Below the pieces are notes generated by a model. The model was not told the origin of the DNA and ran no database searches. It was given only the letters and a program-made list of their open reading frames with translations. DNA of 20,235 nucleotides from Apostichopus parvimensis (Eukaryota > Echinodermata > Holothuroidea > Aspidochirotida > Stichopodidae), in NCBI GenBank assembly GCA_000934455.1, contig KN888922.1:1-20235 (forward strand), given 5' to 3'. The position numbers were made by a program, and so were the translations under genes. Positions 8,499 to 18,016 of the stretch are shown in pieces; within the stretch, counting starts at the first letter, position 1, and each line of letters begins with the position of its first letter.

Positions 8499-8854
8499 AA
8501 GGATCTTTACTTTCGTTAAAAATTCCCGCCAATATCGTTATTGAATGTGGATTATAAGATAGCTGCAAGGACCACCTGCTGGGCCAGGATTAAAAATCTT
8601 CCCCTCATTCCAACCAAACTGGTTTTAGTTTTTATCGGAGAGAATATTCGTTTTGTCCTATTTGCATTGATTATTGAAAAGATTATGAAATTCCCGGTTT
8701 TCTTTCTCTGGTGGATTTTGAAGAAGCCTTCGATAGGATTGAGTGGGAGTTCATTTTCAGTTGTCTTAACTTCTTCAACCTTGATCGCGGTTTTATGAAA
8801 TGGGTGCGCACTTTGTATTCCAACATCTCTTCGTGTGTTTGCATCAAAAATTAG
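8499..8854 (+). mobile_element. decayed LINE reverse-transcriptase fragment, L1/Tx1-like
   Basis: Translation in more than one frame gives the typical L1-superfamily order: LTFVKN, PISLLNVDYKIAAR, then FIGENIRFV, then VDFEEAFDRIEWEFIF with FMKWVRTLYSNISSCV. These correspond to the NWRPISLLNxDYKI, GRFIGENIRL and IDFEKAFDxxxW blocks of the reverse-transcriptase fingers and palm. The frame changes near 8515-8530 and again between about 8690 and 8711 (GENIR frame against VDFEEAFD frame), and a TAG ends the similarity. The catalytic YADD block, endonuclease and tail are absent. It is a dead 5'- and 3'-truncated fragment. Confidence 0.85.
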
Positions 8855-9988
8855 ACTTACAAACATCTAGACCATAAGAAATGAAACAACGCCATCTTTA
8901 TAGCTTTGATACTTTCTATTGTGAACTCCTTTGCGGATTAGGTAAAGGACACGTACACATCCACGAAATCTCTGGAATCCAGATGATTCCATAGAATCTA
9001 ATACAGCGTGCCCTTCTTCTACCCGTCTTAACGAAGCCTATTACACGTTTCTCGCCGTCCGAGTGAGATGTACCCCCCCCCCCCCCCAACCTCTCACGGC
9101 CCCTGTACACATGAAGCAAATCACTAATTTGAACATGATGTTCTGTTTCTTTGTTCGTTCAAACGTGGAGCCTTTGCGATGGCGGCAATAAACAAGTTTT
9201 TATCATATATATTCTTATTACCATGGCATAGCAATCATTTGGCTTTAAGGGGAACGTGTGCAATGCATTCACAGGACAGGATGATAAAAAATAATAAAAA
9301 TGATAAAAAATAGAACCCACGCATTCATCAATATGTTATACTCTATAGTACTTGTCATAAACCAAATCTGTTTTGCCAGTTATATGTAGCTAACGATTTG
9401 GTGTATCCTAAATAGCCCCATTTCCAGTCCATGTTGCAATAAAAGCTACAAGAGAAACTGGCCAGTTGCTTTGTGTACGATTATTTTCTTTGTCACTTTG
9501 AAACGTTTGTGTGATTGGCTAATAAACTAAAGAATTTCTTCAAGTTTTAATATAACATGTATGTAACTAGCATTGTCTTAATGTTACGTTATGTACGTAC
9601 AAGTTTGATGTTATATTACGTATATATATATATACATAAAATTTAACGTTACGTCACGTATATGTAAAAGGTTAGGCTATGTATGAAAAATGTAGGTCTT
9701 CATATCTTCCACAATCGTTTCAAGAGAGGGAGAGAAAAAAAAAGAAAGAAGACAATTCTTCAGATATTCATAATCGAAACATTCCAAGTCCTATACAAAT
9801 CCACGTCCGGTTCCACAGATTAAAAGTTTCAAATCGAGACCCCCCACGATGTTCTTCTTCATCACGTGCGATGAATGACGCATCCGGTTACGTCATACTT
9901 CTCTCTGTGAATCATTGCAAGGATTCCAACTGGCGTATCTCCACCACTCTTCTTTCTTATGTTCTTATTTTATGAAAACTGATTCATA
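8855..9988 (+). other. intergenic sequence between convergent genes
   Basis: No gene recognised. It contains a 15-C run near 9073-9087, a (TA)7 run at 9621-9634 and surrounding short ACGT-rich variants (GTTACGT, GTCACGTA) at about 9580-9662. The open frame 9679-9975 on + looks like chance: it is Lys/Ser low complexity without family resemblance. Confidence 0.5.
9621..9634. repeat. (TA)n microsatellite
   Basis: Seven TA units preceded by ACG. Confidence 0.9.
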
Positions 9989-9998
9989 TTTATTTATT
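9989..9998 (-). terminator. polyadenylation signal of the minus-strand gene
   Basis: Read on the minus strand this is AATAAATAAA, two overlapping canonical AATAAA hexamers about 130 bases after the stop codon at 10129. Position and orientation fit the 3' end of the tail-anchored gene. The cleavage site itself cannot be seen. Confidence 0.6.
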
Positions 9999-10128
9999 CC
10001 CAACAGCAACGTGGTCGTTTGTCGCCCAACATGGTCGAGACTTCCTGGTTCCAAACCTCCTCTTTATCGCCTCTTTAATTAATATCAAGTATATTCTCTG
10101 TGGCGTCACTCATTTTGGTTCTATTCGT

Positions 10129-10267
10129 TCAATCCCGACCATAAATTAGTCCTATTACTAGAGCGACAAGGAATCCAAAGAAAAGTATCACGATGAAGAA
10201 ATAATACCAATGGCTCTTGTATCGTCTGTCACTAGTGACTGTTTCTGGAACGGTGATAGCCACATCC
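10129..10267 (-). CDS. exon 7: membrane anchor and stop of the tail-anchored protein gene
   Basis: Acceptor CATATTCTAG| is followed by DVAITVPETVTSDRRYKSHW and then a roughly 22-residue hydrophobic segment, GRD and TGA (10131-10129). Only the phase-2 entry, shared by all preceding exons, keeps this frame; the other two frames hit stops. Exon 5 or exon 6 could each splice directly to it without a frameshift. Confidence 0.82.
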
Positions 10268-13200
10268 CTAGAATATGAACAATGAAGAAGAAAACGAAAA
10301 GTTTAGTGTATTCTTTTCCAACTTACAAGGGTAGTGTAGTATACACTCCACGCTAACTGTTTCTAGACTCAGTCTTAATAGACTTTATATAGACTGATCA
10401 ACATTTAATTGAAACTAATTTTAATAATTAACCAACACAATGAGATCAAACAATAGGTCTTAACCTTTGTCGTAATTCAGTATCAGTTTGGATATTATAC
10501 TGACAAATGTACTGACAATCATTAACGGAGGGATGGGGGAGGGGGGGGGGGCGATGGGACTGTTAGTAAACTGCTTATCTACTGCAAACTCAAAAAGCCT
10601 GTGTGTGTGTACAAATTTAAAATGTAGAGGGTATGAAGTTTCGATCCTAGCAGAATCTTTTTGAGAGGATAACTAAGACAAACTAAATCATATTCTGCTA
10701 GGATTGAAACTGCATACCCTCTAGCTGTTACATACTGACTAATACTGGGAGAATCAAAGGATGTGTAGCATTTAATTTCCTTCAAATCCGTCCATATATT
10801 GTGACGTCAAGGAATCAAATTGAAACATTTCAAGAAAAATTAGGATTGAAATTTTCAATTTATATAGTTAATAGTTATATGTTGCAAACTCCCCAGCTCC
10901 TGCAGAGGCAGGTTTAAATGCAAAAAAAAAACCAAACAATGCACTAACACGGTTAAGCAAGTAATAATTTTTTGGTGATAAATTTGTGGACATTTATTAA
11001 TACCTGCAGACTGCCTATAGCTCATCCATTGTGACCATGGCAACAATATAAGTAAACGCTAATCTCCCCAAGATATGAATATCATGGAAACTGATCAACT
11101 GCCAAAGCAAACCTTTGAAAGAAGTGTTTTATAAAGAGCCCACGGTGTTTTCTTGTTTACGGTATTTAGATTATGCTTTATCATATCATGTTTTGTTATT
11201 ACGTTTCACTTTTGGAGCTATAAAAACCCTCGTGTAAAATTACTTGAATCATAGGAAGAACACACTCCATTTGTGTAATGTACACCTGGGATGTCAATTA
11301 TTCTGACTAAGCCATTTATTAGTCACTTTATTATTGGATGACCTTTCTCTAACCAAGCTATCTATAATCGTGGTTAATTTCATTCATTTGTTCCTAATTA
11401 ATTAAGGGATTTAACCGTTAATTAAATCCGTTACAGAAAATTTCGTGCCCCACAAAATCAAAGTATTGCATTGTTTCATTAGCAGACCTTATCATTATAT
11501 TTGACTATCACATGTTCAAGTTAATGTAAAAATGTAAAAGTTGAAAGATTAACACTCTTGTACCAATGCCAAGGAACTCACCCACACGACTATATACACA
11601 TCTAACAAAGGTTAACCCTGCAGTATCACTGGAAACTTGTCATAATCAAACACCCAAGTGTGTACAATTCAAGCAGTCGCGCTCCAGGGGCACAAAAGTG
11701 CGCCACATGCACGCAAATCATGGGGAACATCCCCTCATGTGAGTGTTCAGCCTTATGCACTATTCACTTTACCTTCGTTTTAACTAAAGTATATATAGTT
11801 CAACAATGTTCCTCGCTTATATACATCTTATAGAATTATAATGTGAATATAGCTTTCATCATTAAAATTGATTAATAAATTCATCAGCTAATTTGATTAT
11901 TAAATTTTTACGTTTCATGTTGTCCGTTTCGTGTAGGTACTTCCCCGTTCGGGAGACTATCTTCTTGTTCCGTATCAAGATGAGATGGTGACGTTGCTGT
12001 TGTTTCTCTATCTTTGATCCTATTATCAGAGATATGGCTTGAATTATTAGTTCTGCGAAATCATAGGAGTAAAACAAACTCAATTATTATTATATTCATT
12101 TCTATACAAGTAAGCAAACAACAAAAATATGATTGGAAAACGATACACAAGTTTTGCTAGAACGAAGAAATGTTTGGCAAGATCGGGATACCAACTAGTG
12201 ACTAGCTCGGGATTACTACAAAGTCCTGTTTCATGCAAACTGAGATATGCAGCCGGTAGTTGGTGGTGATCCCTGTATAGATATTTCTTTTGTTCTTGGA
12301 GTGGGGGTTTGGGTGGGGGGGGGGGAGCGGCGCCAGTTAAAAGTCACGCATTTTAATAAATTAAAACTAGAACCATATTGTGTAAAATTAGCCTATTTCA
12401 AGCCAAAAGTTTACGAGTATGATTGACCAATCATTAAGCCATTAATTACATTTACTGCATCAAAAGATTAGTAAAGTATATGACACAAATGTCCCCAAAT
12501 CATATTTTGTGTATGTCGCTCTAAACGTTGATACAATTTGTATCAATAAATACGTTCCGTCATCATTACGTCATATCATATATTTGCAAATATATTGGAA
12601 ACTTTATATATTAAAAACAATGTCCGTGAAGCGTAGTATAAAAGTGAACCGATCGTTTTAACCTTAAAAAAACTATTATACTTATAACTTTCATTATAAA
12701 AACACGGACTGTCGGTTTACATTCTGTGGTTGAAAATGTTCACCATGATTTGGTCGAAAATATCAACCTATCACAATAAATGCCTGTAATTTTACTGATA
12801 GTTAATAGACTTACTGCGCATGTCCGTTTTCCTGCGGTGGTTTATTGTGGTTTTCATCTGTGTTTTGGGTCTCTTTTACAATGTCTTTTTTGACGTTCTC
12901 TAATGTATTACTAGGGGCTGTTTCAGTAGAATTATCATATTTGACCTCTTTGTCTAGTGTAAGGTCATCTGGTTTGTCTATCGCTGATTGGTCAGCTGTT
13001 GTTGACGTTGTTAGTTCTATTTCAGGTGGTTCTCTGCACAAAGAAGAAAAACAAACTGTAAATGTTAAGGAGCATTTATTAATATCATCTAAATATGTCC
13101 TTTTTATCTAAATATAATTTTGGGAGTGATGAAGTTACATATTTACTACGCATTGATACATGTTTGTAAACAATTAAACGGTGTTGGTTTTCATACTACA

Positions 13201-16200
13201 GTTTTTGATTGTTCAGTTCTGTATATAAAGGTAAATGATATTGTAATTATATTCAATGTTGACGGCAATAAAACAATGCCTCAATATTAACCGTTAGACC
13301 TGGATTGTAGAGCTGACGTCATCATGGGTTTAGCCTAAAAAAAACATGCTAGACATTCAATATAGCTTAAAAACTTCATATCTTCAAAGCCAAAACAAAT
13401 ATATAGGTTGCTTATTTTTTCTTAAATATATTTTAGGACTGTGTGACATTAGCGAAATAAGTTGTTTCTCTCTTTCAAACTGATATATTTGTGGAAAAAA
13501 ATTACACTTACGGATGAACAATCGCGACAATTTCTTGTATGTTTGGTGATGACGTCACGTCGGCCGAGATATCTTCCTTGTCTCTACACACAGCAGGGAA
13601 AAAAAAATGTGAATTCAGTACGAAAGGTTACATGAATTGTATACTGAAGACAAAATAGTGACTGAATTACCGTTTATTTACAACATTTCCTTGTCCTCTT
13701 CAAATTTTCCAGGAGGAAAGGACGGTGAGTAGCTAGAAATATTAAGAATTAAGAATCACGTAACTATTTTTAATGAAAGACCAGAATTTAGCTGAAAATC
13801 GGAGCAAATGACACATCACCGGACATGTTCTGGCTAGAATGAGTAGCTATAAGCAGTTTAAATAACAGAGGGCGTCCTACTCTCTCTGACAAAAACATGG
13901 TAGTTATCTATGGTATACCACTTGGCCATACTGACGAGTTATTATAAGGGCCATTACTCCCTCCCCCCCCCCCTAATAAATGCCCTTAAGAACAGATTAA
14001 AGTAATTATAATGCTAATCATGTGCCCACAGCCATCCATCCCCAGCCGCCATACCATGAGCAATGGTGCTTCATCAAACACCCTTCATTATACACATGGA
14101 TTGAGTGCCCACAGCCATTCACCCCTAGCCGCAATACCATGAGCAATGGTGCTTTATCAAACATCCTTCATTATATACATGGACTGAGTGTCCAAAGACA
14201 TCCACCCATATAGCCGCAATACTCATCCTGTTCTCTTTCGCACGTATCTAAAAATAATATGTAATTAAGTGAGGTTGTTTACAAGTCCAATAAAACATGC
14301 TTACAACTTTCCGTTCTCGTTCGTACGATCGTCGTGGTCGTTTACTTTCGGAAGCCCATCCTCATCCGGTGAAAATCTGAAAAAAATTAAACCCCAAAGG
14401 ATAATAAATTATTGACGTAACCACCACAATGGATGGAACAATATACGACAGCATATTTCCCATATACCATAATGGTGCCCCCAAAACATTATCACCCTTT
14501 AACTCTTTAGCCACATAATTTTGCCATTAGGATGTTCTAGAACGTATGCCTTTACAAATGATAATAAATAAGGTGAAAAGATAAAGCTAGGTGAATTAGA
14601 GGATGCCCATATAGACTACATTGGTACCCCCAGCCCCTTCTGTGCCCTATAGCATTGATATGCCAACCTAAAACACATTACTGGAGAATTTGCTAATTCC
14701 CCGGCTGGCCATACTACCGTACTTTTGTCCGGCTAGACGAAAACTTCTAGTTTGTGTTTCATAATCATTATACAGTATACTTATATGTTAATACTATATT
14801 GGCTTGATATAGAGCGACATAATGTTAAAATGAGACGTAGCAAACAATTTTTAGAATGTATTCTGGTAAGTAACCAACAATTATTACGGTTTCTTGACCC
14901 TACCGTAACTTTCTGTAACGGATGACCATTAATTTTGATAAACATTAAGGTCCATTGAATAAAATAAATATATTTTCAGTCCGGGTAGGATTTTTATTCT
15001 AATTTTCATTTTTGAGAAATGAGTTAAACAGCTGAGATTCATCACATACGTGACTGGACTATTTAGTATATTATAGATAAACTATACTTGGTCAGTTCCT
15101 CATATGCTACACAAAACTCAATGTGTAAAAACATAAGACTTTGCCGGCCTCAAATGACGTGTTTACAATGCATTTCAATTTTACGGAAAAATGGTGTTGA
15201 GTGTCATCCTAGGGTGTACCGTGTTTATAATAAGTTCAAAGAAAATGTCTTGATTGAGTCATTAGAATTAATAAAACAATAGATTAACATTGACATTTAT
15301 GGCTTACACCAGGGGTGGGCAACTTTTTGAATGAATGTGCCATATATAAGGGGTGAAAAGTTGACTGGGCCGCAACTAACCAACGACCTGCTGTTGATTT
15401 CAAACCTTTGATTCCGATGACTTTCAAGCAATAGGTGTGTGTACTTAATCTGTATTCACAAAAACATAAAGTCAATACAGTAGTTGATAATTAATGGGGA
15501 TAAAAGGCCTACTTGACAGCATCATTAGTGCCAATAAATTCTAAGCAGCTAGCTCGTTTTTTGTGATGATGTAAAATAGATTGATTCACGGGCCGCAAAA
15601 AAAAAATCACTGGCGGGCCGCATGTGGCCCGCGGGCCGTACGTTGCCCAACCTGGCCTACACTGAGCAACCGACGTCATGATAAACTAAGCCTTAAAGGG
15701 AACATGACAAACATTTGGCATATTTTAAAGATGGATATCTTGAAAGCAGAACAGCTACAGAAACTTTGCCAATCCTCATTTTTTATCTTTAATAGATTAT
15801 AATATATCAAGTCTAAAGTTTCGCCGAAAGTCATCTGTAAAAATTTTCTATCGAAACGAGCACAAAGGGTTTCTATCATTTCAGCCGAGGCTATATGTTT
15901 CAAAATTGTAGTTTACACATCAAGCTGTTTTGTGATAGGGCCCAAGGGCGTAGCAACCGGGGGTGCTGGGGGCGCCAGCCCCCCCCAGTGAAAAATATGG
16001 GGGGCGGAAGTATCATTCCGCCCCCCCGCTCCGCAAGTCAGAAAACCCCTTTTTCATTTCCAAATGAGAAAAAAATCTCATTTGGAGCACCAAATTGCAT
16101 CTAAGGCCAGGTGAAAATGCAAAATTATTTACAAAATGGAGTGGGTGTTGAAGTGTGCTATATTGCACCAAATTGCATCTGAGGCCACATGGAAATGCAA

Positions 16201-18016
16201 AAAAATTCCCTACCCTTAGACCCCTCCCCCAGGCCGGCCATCAGTCTTCAGCCCCCCCCACTCAAAAGTACCTTCCTACGCCACTGATAGGGCCTATCAT
16301 GAAACATGTATAGGACCTACACAGTTCATATGTATGTGCGCAGTCACGTCCGCATTGTATTAATTCAACGCCAATTACACCCTTGACTTCCATTACACAT
16401 CAAACAACACTATAACGTTGCATTAATATATCAAACATAAGCATATATGTTTAATGTAACACTTGAAAGAGCTACTTCCCCCCACAATCCATTTGGATCT
16501 AGTTGAAACATTATATCCAATACTATAAATTCCCATACGGTCATAACACAGCAGGCGAATAAAATGTTGACATGCCAAGTACATTTTGATGGATTCGAAA
16601 AGTTTGGCATTTATGTTGTATACATATACCTAATACAAAAAAAATGATTTGGGTGACGAAATTTGAAAATGGAATCTGTTGATTAATTTTGTCGTGTACT
16701 ATACACAACTTAGAACTACCCTTGGGGCTTTCTCAGCTCACCCAGTTGGGACAATTGTTTTATATACTGTACTGTCATTGCCTGCTTCAAAGCACTCGTA
16801 TTGTCAGTATGAGCAGTATGAATATCATGTTTCTATCAGATCAAAGTCAGGAACTGTTTGTACTGTCAGTACCACTGCTTTGAAGCATGATATTGGAGAA
16901 CAGTTTAGAGAGGTATTAGCATTAGGAAATTGTCCCAACTGGCTGTCTCAGCTGGTCTACGTCATAAATATTCATGTCAGTGTCACGAAATTAATATTCA
17001 ACAAAATGAATATTCTATACTAAAGTAACATAATACGTTTACAAATGCCTATAATTACTCTCCTTTTAAACGGTAGAGTATAAGGTTTTACCAGACTATG
17101 ACAAATTCAACATTATAATATGCATATGTGAGATATACGTCTTCAAAGAGAACATGCTAGAATGTCTTATAAAATGGTCACTCACATTCAAACAGAAACA
17201 TATTCATTTGTGTCACATTAAAATAAATTCAATTGCTATTTTAGAACTTAAATCATCTAAAATAAAGACATTTCGAAGCATGCGAATTAATGTGGTGTTT
17301 GGGAGAGGGGGGGGGGGGGATCAGCCGACACACGAAACTTTGACAAATTTGACAAATGCTAAACTTTGGTTCCATCATTGATGACCATTAAGACGGTATC
17401 CTGTCAACATAACGTGCTATCGAGATGTAAACGAGGTCAAATTGTTCAAATAATTCCGTTATATGCAACGAACGTTGCTATTTGTGACAGATAAAAACTG
17501 CCATAAGATCAATAAAATACAACGTATGTGTATTAAATCATAAAGGTCAAGTGCGTACTAAGTATATGTAAACTAGGCTATATAGAGGGTGCTGTGTATA
17601 CTCGTATTCTATAGCAAGATATGAGTTGTCAAAAACTTTTACACACACCCAAAATTGTTTGTTAATATTGCCAGGCATACACCATTACACACAGACACAG
17701 ACACATAGACGACCGCACAGACACATTTATTTCTGCAGGATTCTGCCTTTTATTCAATCAAGTCTTTGTGTGACGCAATCGATAACGAAACTACGGTCTC
17801 ACTAATCATCTATATAGAGACGATCAGATACAGATCGGGAGATCAATTGTGAACCTTTGTTTCGACAATAGAAGTCGGCATTGACATGTGAAAGTAAACT
17901 GATAGCTTTTTCTATGAAGGGGTTAGCCTAACACATACCGTAAAACATAACTTCCCGTACTATTTGTTAATTAGATTTAATTTTATTTAATAATATACTT
18001 ACGCTTTGTTTTCCAT
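10129..18016 (-). CDS. uncharacterised acidic tail-anchored protein, seven exons, 235 aa
   Basis: Exons in transcript order are 18016-18003, 14376-14305, 13732-13682, 13583-13512, 13033-12815, 12052-11912 and 10267-10129 (14, 72, 51, 72, 219, 141 and 139 bases). Each has a GT-AG boundary, and every intron falls after the second codon base, giving a continuous 708-base frame. The ATG at 18016-18014 is chosen because an in-frame TAA lies 21 bases upstream (18037-18035). Residues 1-200 are rich in D, E, T, S, P and N, with no cysteine, and look disordered. Residues about 211-232 form one hydrophobic helix (FFIVILFFGFLVALVIGL at its core) preceded by RRYKSHW and followed only by GRD. This predicts a tail-anchored protein with a cytosolic N-terminal region; the target membrane cannot be told. 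I do not recognise a family. The chance that seven exons agree in phase is small, but exon skipping or missed exons in the 3.6-kb first intron remain possible. Confidence 0.8.
10268..11911 (-). other. intron 6 of the tail-anchored gene
   Basis: Bounded by GTAAAA (11911) and ATTCTAG (10268). It contains a G run at about 10537-10550 and the 32-base-arm hairpin at 10625-10723. No further exon with the required phase was found. Confidence 0.6.
10625..10723. repeat. short inverted repeat (hairpin)
   Basis: Arms 10625-10656 and 10692-10723 are inverted copies over 32 bases with two mismatches (TAGAGGGTATGAAGTTTCGA against TAGAGGGTATGCAGTTTCAA). The loop is 35 bases. It could be a small foldback element or a transcribed hairpin within the intron. 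Confidence 0.8.
11912..12052 (-). CDS. exon 6 of the tail-anchored protein gene
   Basis: 141 bases from GATTTCGCAG| to CATGAAAC|GTAAAA, phase 2 at both ends, encoding TNNSSHISDNRIKDRETTAT through RNGQHE. The donor lacks the consensus G at +5 and the G before the junction, so it may be weak. If the intron is retained, the frame ends immediately at TAA 11910-11908, giving a form without the membrane anchor. Confidence 0.75.
12053..12814 (-). other. intron 5 of the tail-anchored gene
   Basis: Bounded by GTAAGTC at 12814 and GATTTCGCAG at 12053. It is AT-rich with a G run near 12316-12326. No exon or transposon was recognised. Confidence 0.65.
12815..13033 (-). CDS. exon 5 of the tail-anchored protein gene (largest)
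   Basis: 219 bases between TTCTTTGTGCAG| and CATGCGCA|GTAAGTC, phase 2 at both ends. It encodes 72 full codons opening EPPEIELTTSTTADQSAIDK and closing KPPQENGHA. Composition is D, E, T, N and K rich with almost no aromatic residues, as expected for a disordered spacer. Reading past the donor meets TAA at once, which supports the boundary. Confidence 0.85.
13512..13583 (-). CDS. exon 4 of the tail-anchored protein gene
   Basis: 72 bases between GTGTGTAG| and CATCC|GTAAGTG, phase 2 at both ends, encoding DKEDISADVTSSPNIQEIVA then IVH. The intron separating it from exon 3 is only 98 bases. Exon length equals that of exon 2. Confidence 0.8.
13682..13732 (-). CDS. exon 3 of the tail-anchored protein gene
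   Basis: 51 bases between ATTTCTAG| and GAAATGTT|GTAAAT, phase 2 at both ends, encoding YSPSFPPGKFEEDKEM. A second GT nine bases further on (13672-13671) would bring in a TAA, so the nearer donor is preferred. The SP(S/D) opening echoes exon 2 (FSPDED), perhaps a hint of exon duplication. Confidence 0.75.
14022..14223. repeat. 83-bp tandem repeat, about 2.4 copies
   Basis: Units start at 14022, 14105 and 14188 with GTGCCCACAGCC, GTGCCCACAGCC and GTGTCCAAAGAC. All contain AGCCGC(C/A)ATAC, and the first two share ATGAGCAATGGTGCTT. It lies in intron 2 of the minus-strand gene. The open frame across it is a by-product. Confidence 0.9.
14305..14376 (-). CDS. exon 2 of the tail-anchored protein gene
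   Basis: 72 bases between AATTTTTTTCAG| and AAGTT|GTAAGC, phase 2 at both ends. It encodes FSPDEDGLPKVNDHDDRTNE then NGK, strongly acidic and polar. The first base, A, completes GCA with exon 1. Confidence 0.8.
14377..15309 (-). other. intron 1 of the tail-anchored gene, 3' part
   Basis: AT-rich. No exon, transposon or RNA gene recognised before the hAT-type element at 15310. Confidence 0.5.
15310..15654. mobile_element. hAT-type MITE with 8-bp target duplication
   Basis: 345 bases starting CAGGGGTGGGCAAC and ending GTTGCCCAACCTG; the ends are inverted copies with one mismatch. Flanks GCTTACAC (15302-15309) and GCCTACAC (15655-15662) are an 8-base target duplication with one difference. CAGGGGTGGGCAA termini and GGCCGCATGTGGCCCGCGGG subterminal sequence are typical of non-autonomous hAT elements (family knowledge). 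It carries no transposase. Confidence 0.9.
15943..16284 (+). mobile_element. MITE-like element, copy 2, with 10-bp target duplication
   Basis: 342 bases starting CAAGGGCGTAGCAACCGG and ending CCTTCCTACGCCAC. It is flanked by a perfect 10-base direct repeat TGATAGGGCC (15933-15942 and 16285-16294). It is the same family and orientation as 1895-2247, with long identical stretches (for example the region around the TCTCATTTGGAGCACC hairpin). It differs mainly in the length of its C and G tracts, a short deletion and a few substitutions near the right side. The inferred empty site TGATAGGGCCTATCA is nearly palindromic. Confidence 0.9.
16285..18002 (-). other. intron 1 of the tail-anchored gene, 5' part
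   Basis: AT-rich. It contains the weak foldback at 16731-16950, a G run at about 17308-17319 and a short CACAGACACAGACACA low-complexity stretch near 17690. No additional phase-2 exon was recognised. Confidence 0.5.
16731..16950. repeat. imperfect foldback repeat
   Basis: Perfect inverted 15-mers CCAGTTGGGACAATT (16742-16756) and AATTGTCCCAACTGG (16928-16942) enclose a second inverted pair TGCTTCAAAGCA (16783-16794) and TGCTTTGAAGCA (16876-16887). Spacing between the pairs differs on the two sides, so the arms are diverged or interrupted. The open frames over this stretch are by-products. Confidence 0.55.
18003..18016 (-). CDS. exon 1 (start codon) of the tail-anchored protein gene
   Basis: ATG GAA AAC AAA GC| followed by the consensus donor GTAAGTAT encodes MENK plus two bases of the next codon. 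An in-frame TAA seven codons upstream bounds the frame. The 5' untranslated part continues to higher coordinates for an unknown distance; no TATA box was found close by. Confidence 0.72.

Noticed and set aside
8552-8866. 104-codon minus-strand frame
   Set aside because: It is the antisense of the LINE reverse-transcriptase relic, which reads on +.
9679-9975. 98-codon frame on + just beyond the minus gene's 3' end
   Set aside because: Low-complexity Arg/Lys/Ser peptide without motif or splice context; most likely chance.
12845-13111. 88-codon frame on +, Ser/Val-rich
   Set aside because: Antisense of exon 5 of the minus-strand gene, whose splice sites and phases support the other strand.
14211-14252. 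possible extra minus-strand exon after an ATTTTTAG acceptor
   Set aside because: The phase-2 frame is broken by a stop and there is no suitable donor.
15284-15475. 63-codon minus-strand frame
   Set aside because: It lies within the hAT-type MITE.
15676-15903. overlapping frames on both strands next to the MITE-like copy 2
   Set aside because: Neither has splice-compatible ends or recognisable motifs; the sequence looks like further repeat or intron.
16679-17023. 114-codon frame on +
   Set aside because: It overlaps an imperfect foldback repeat and shows no family resemblance.
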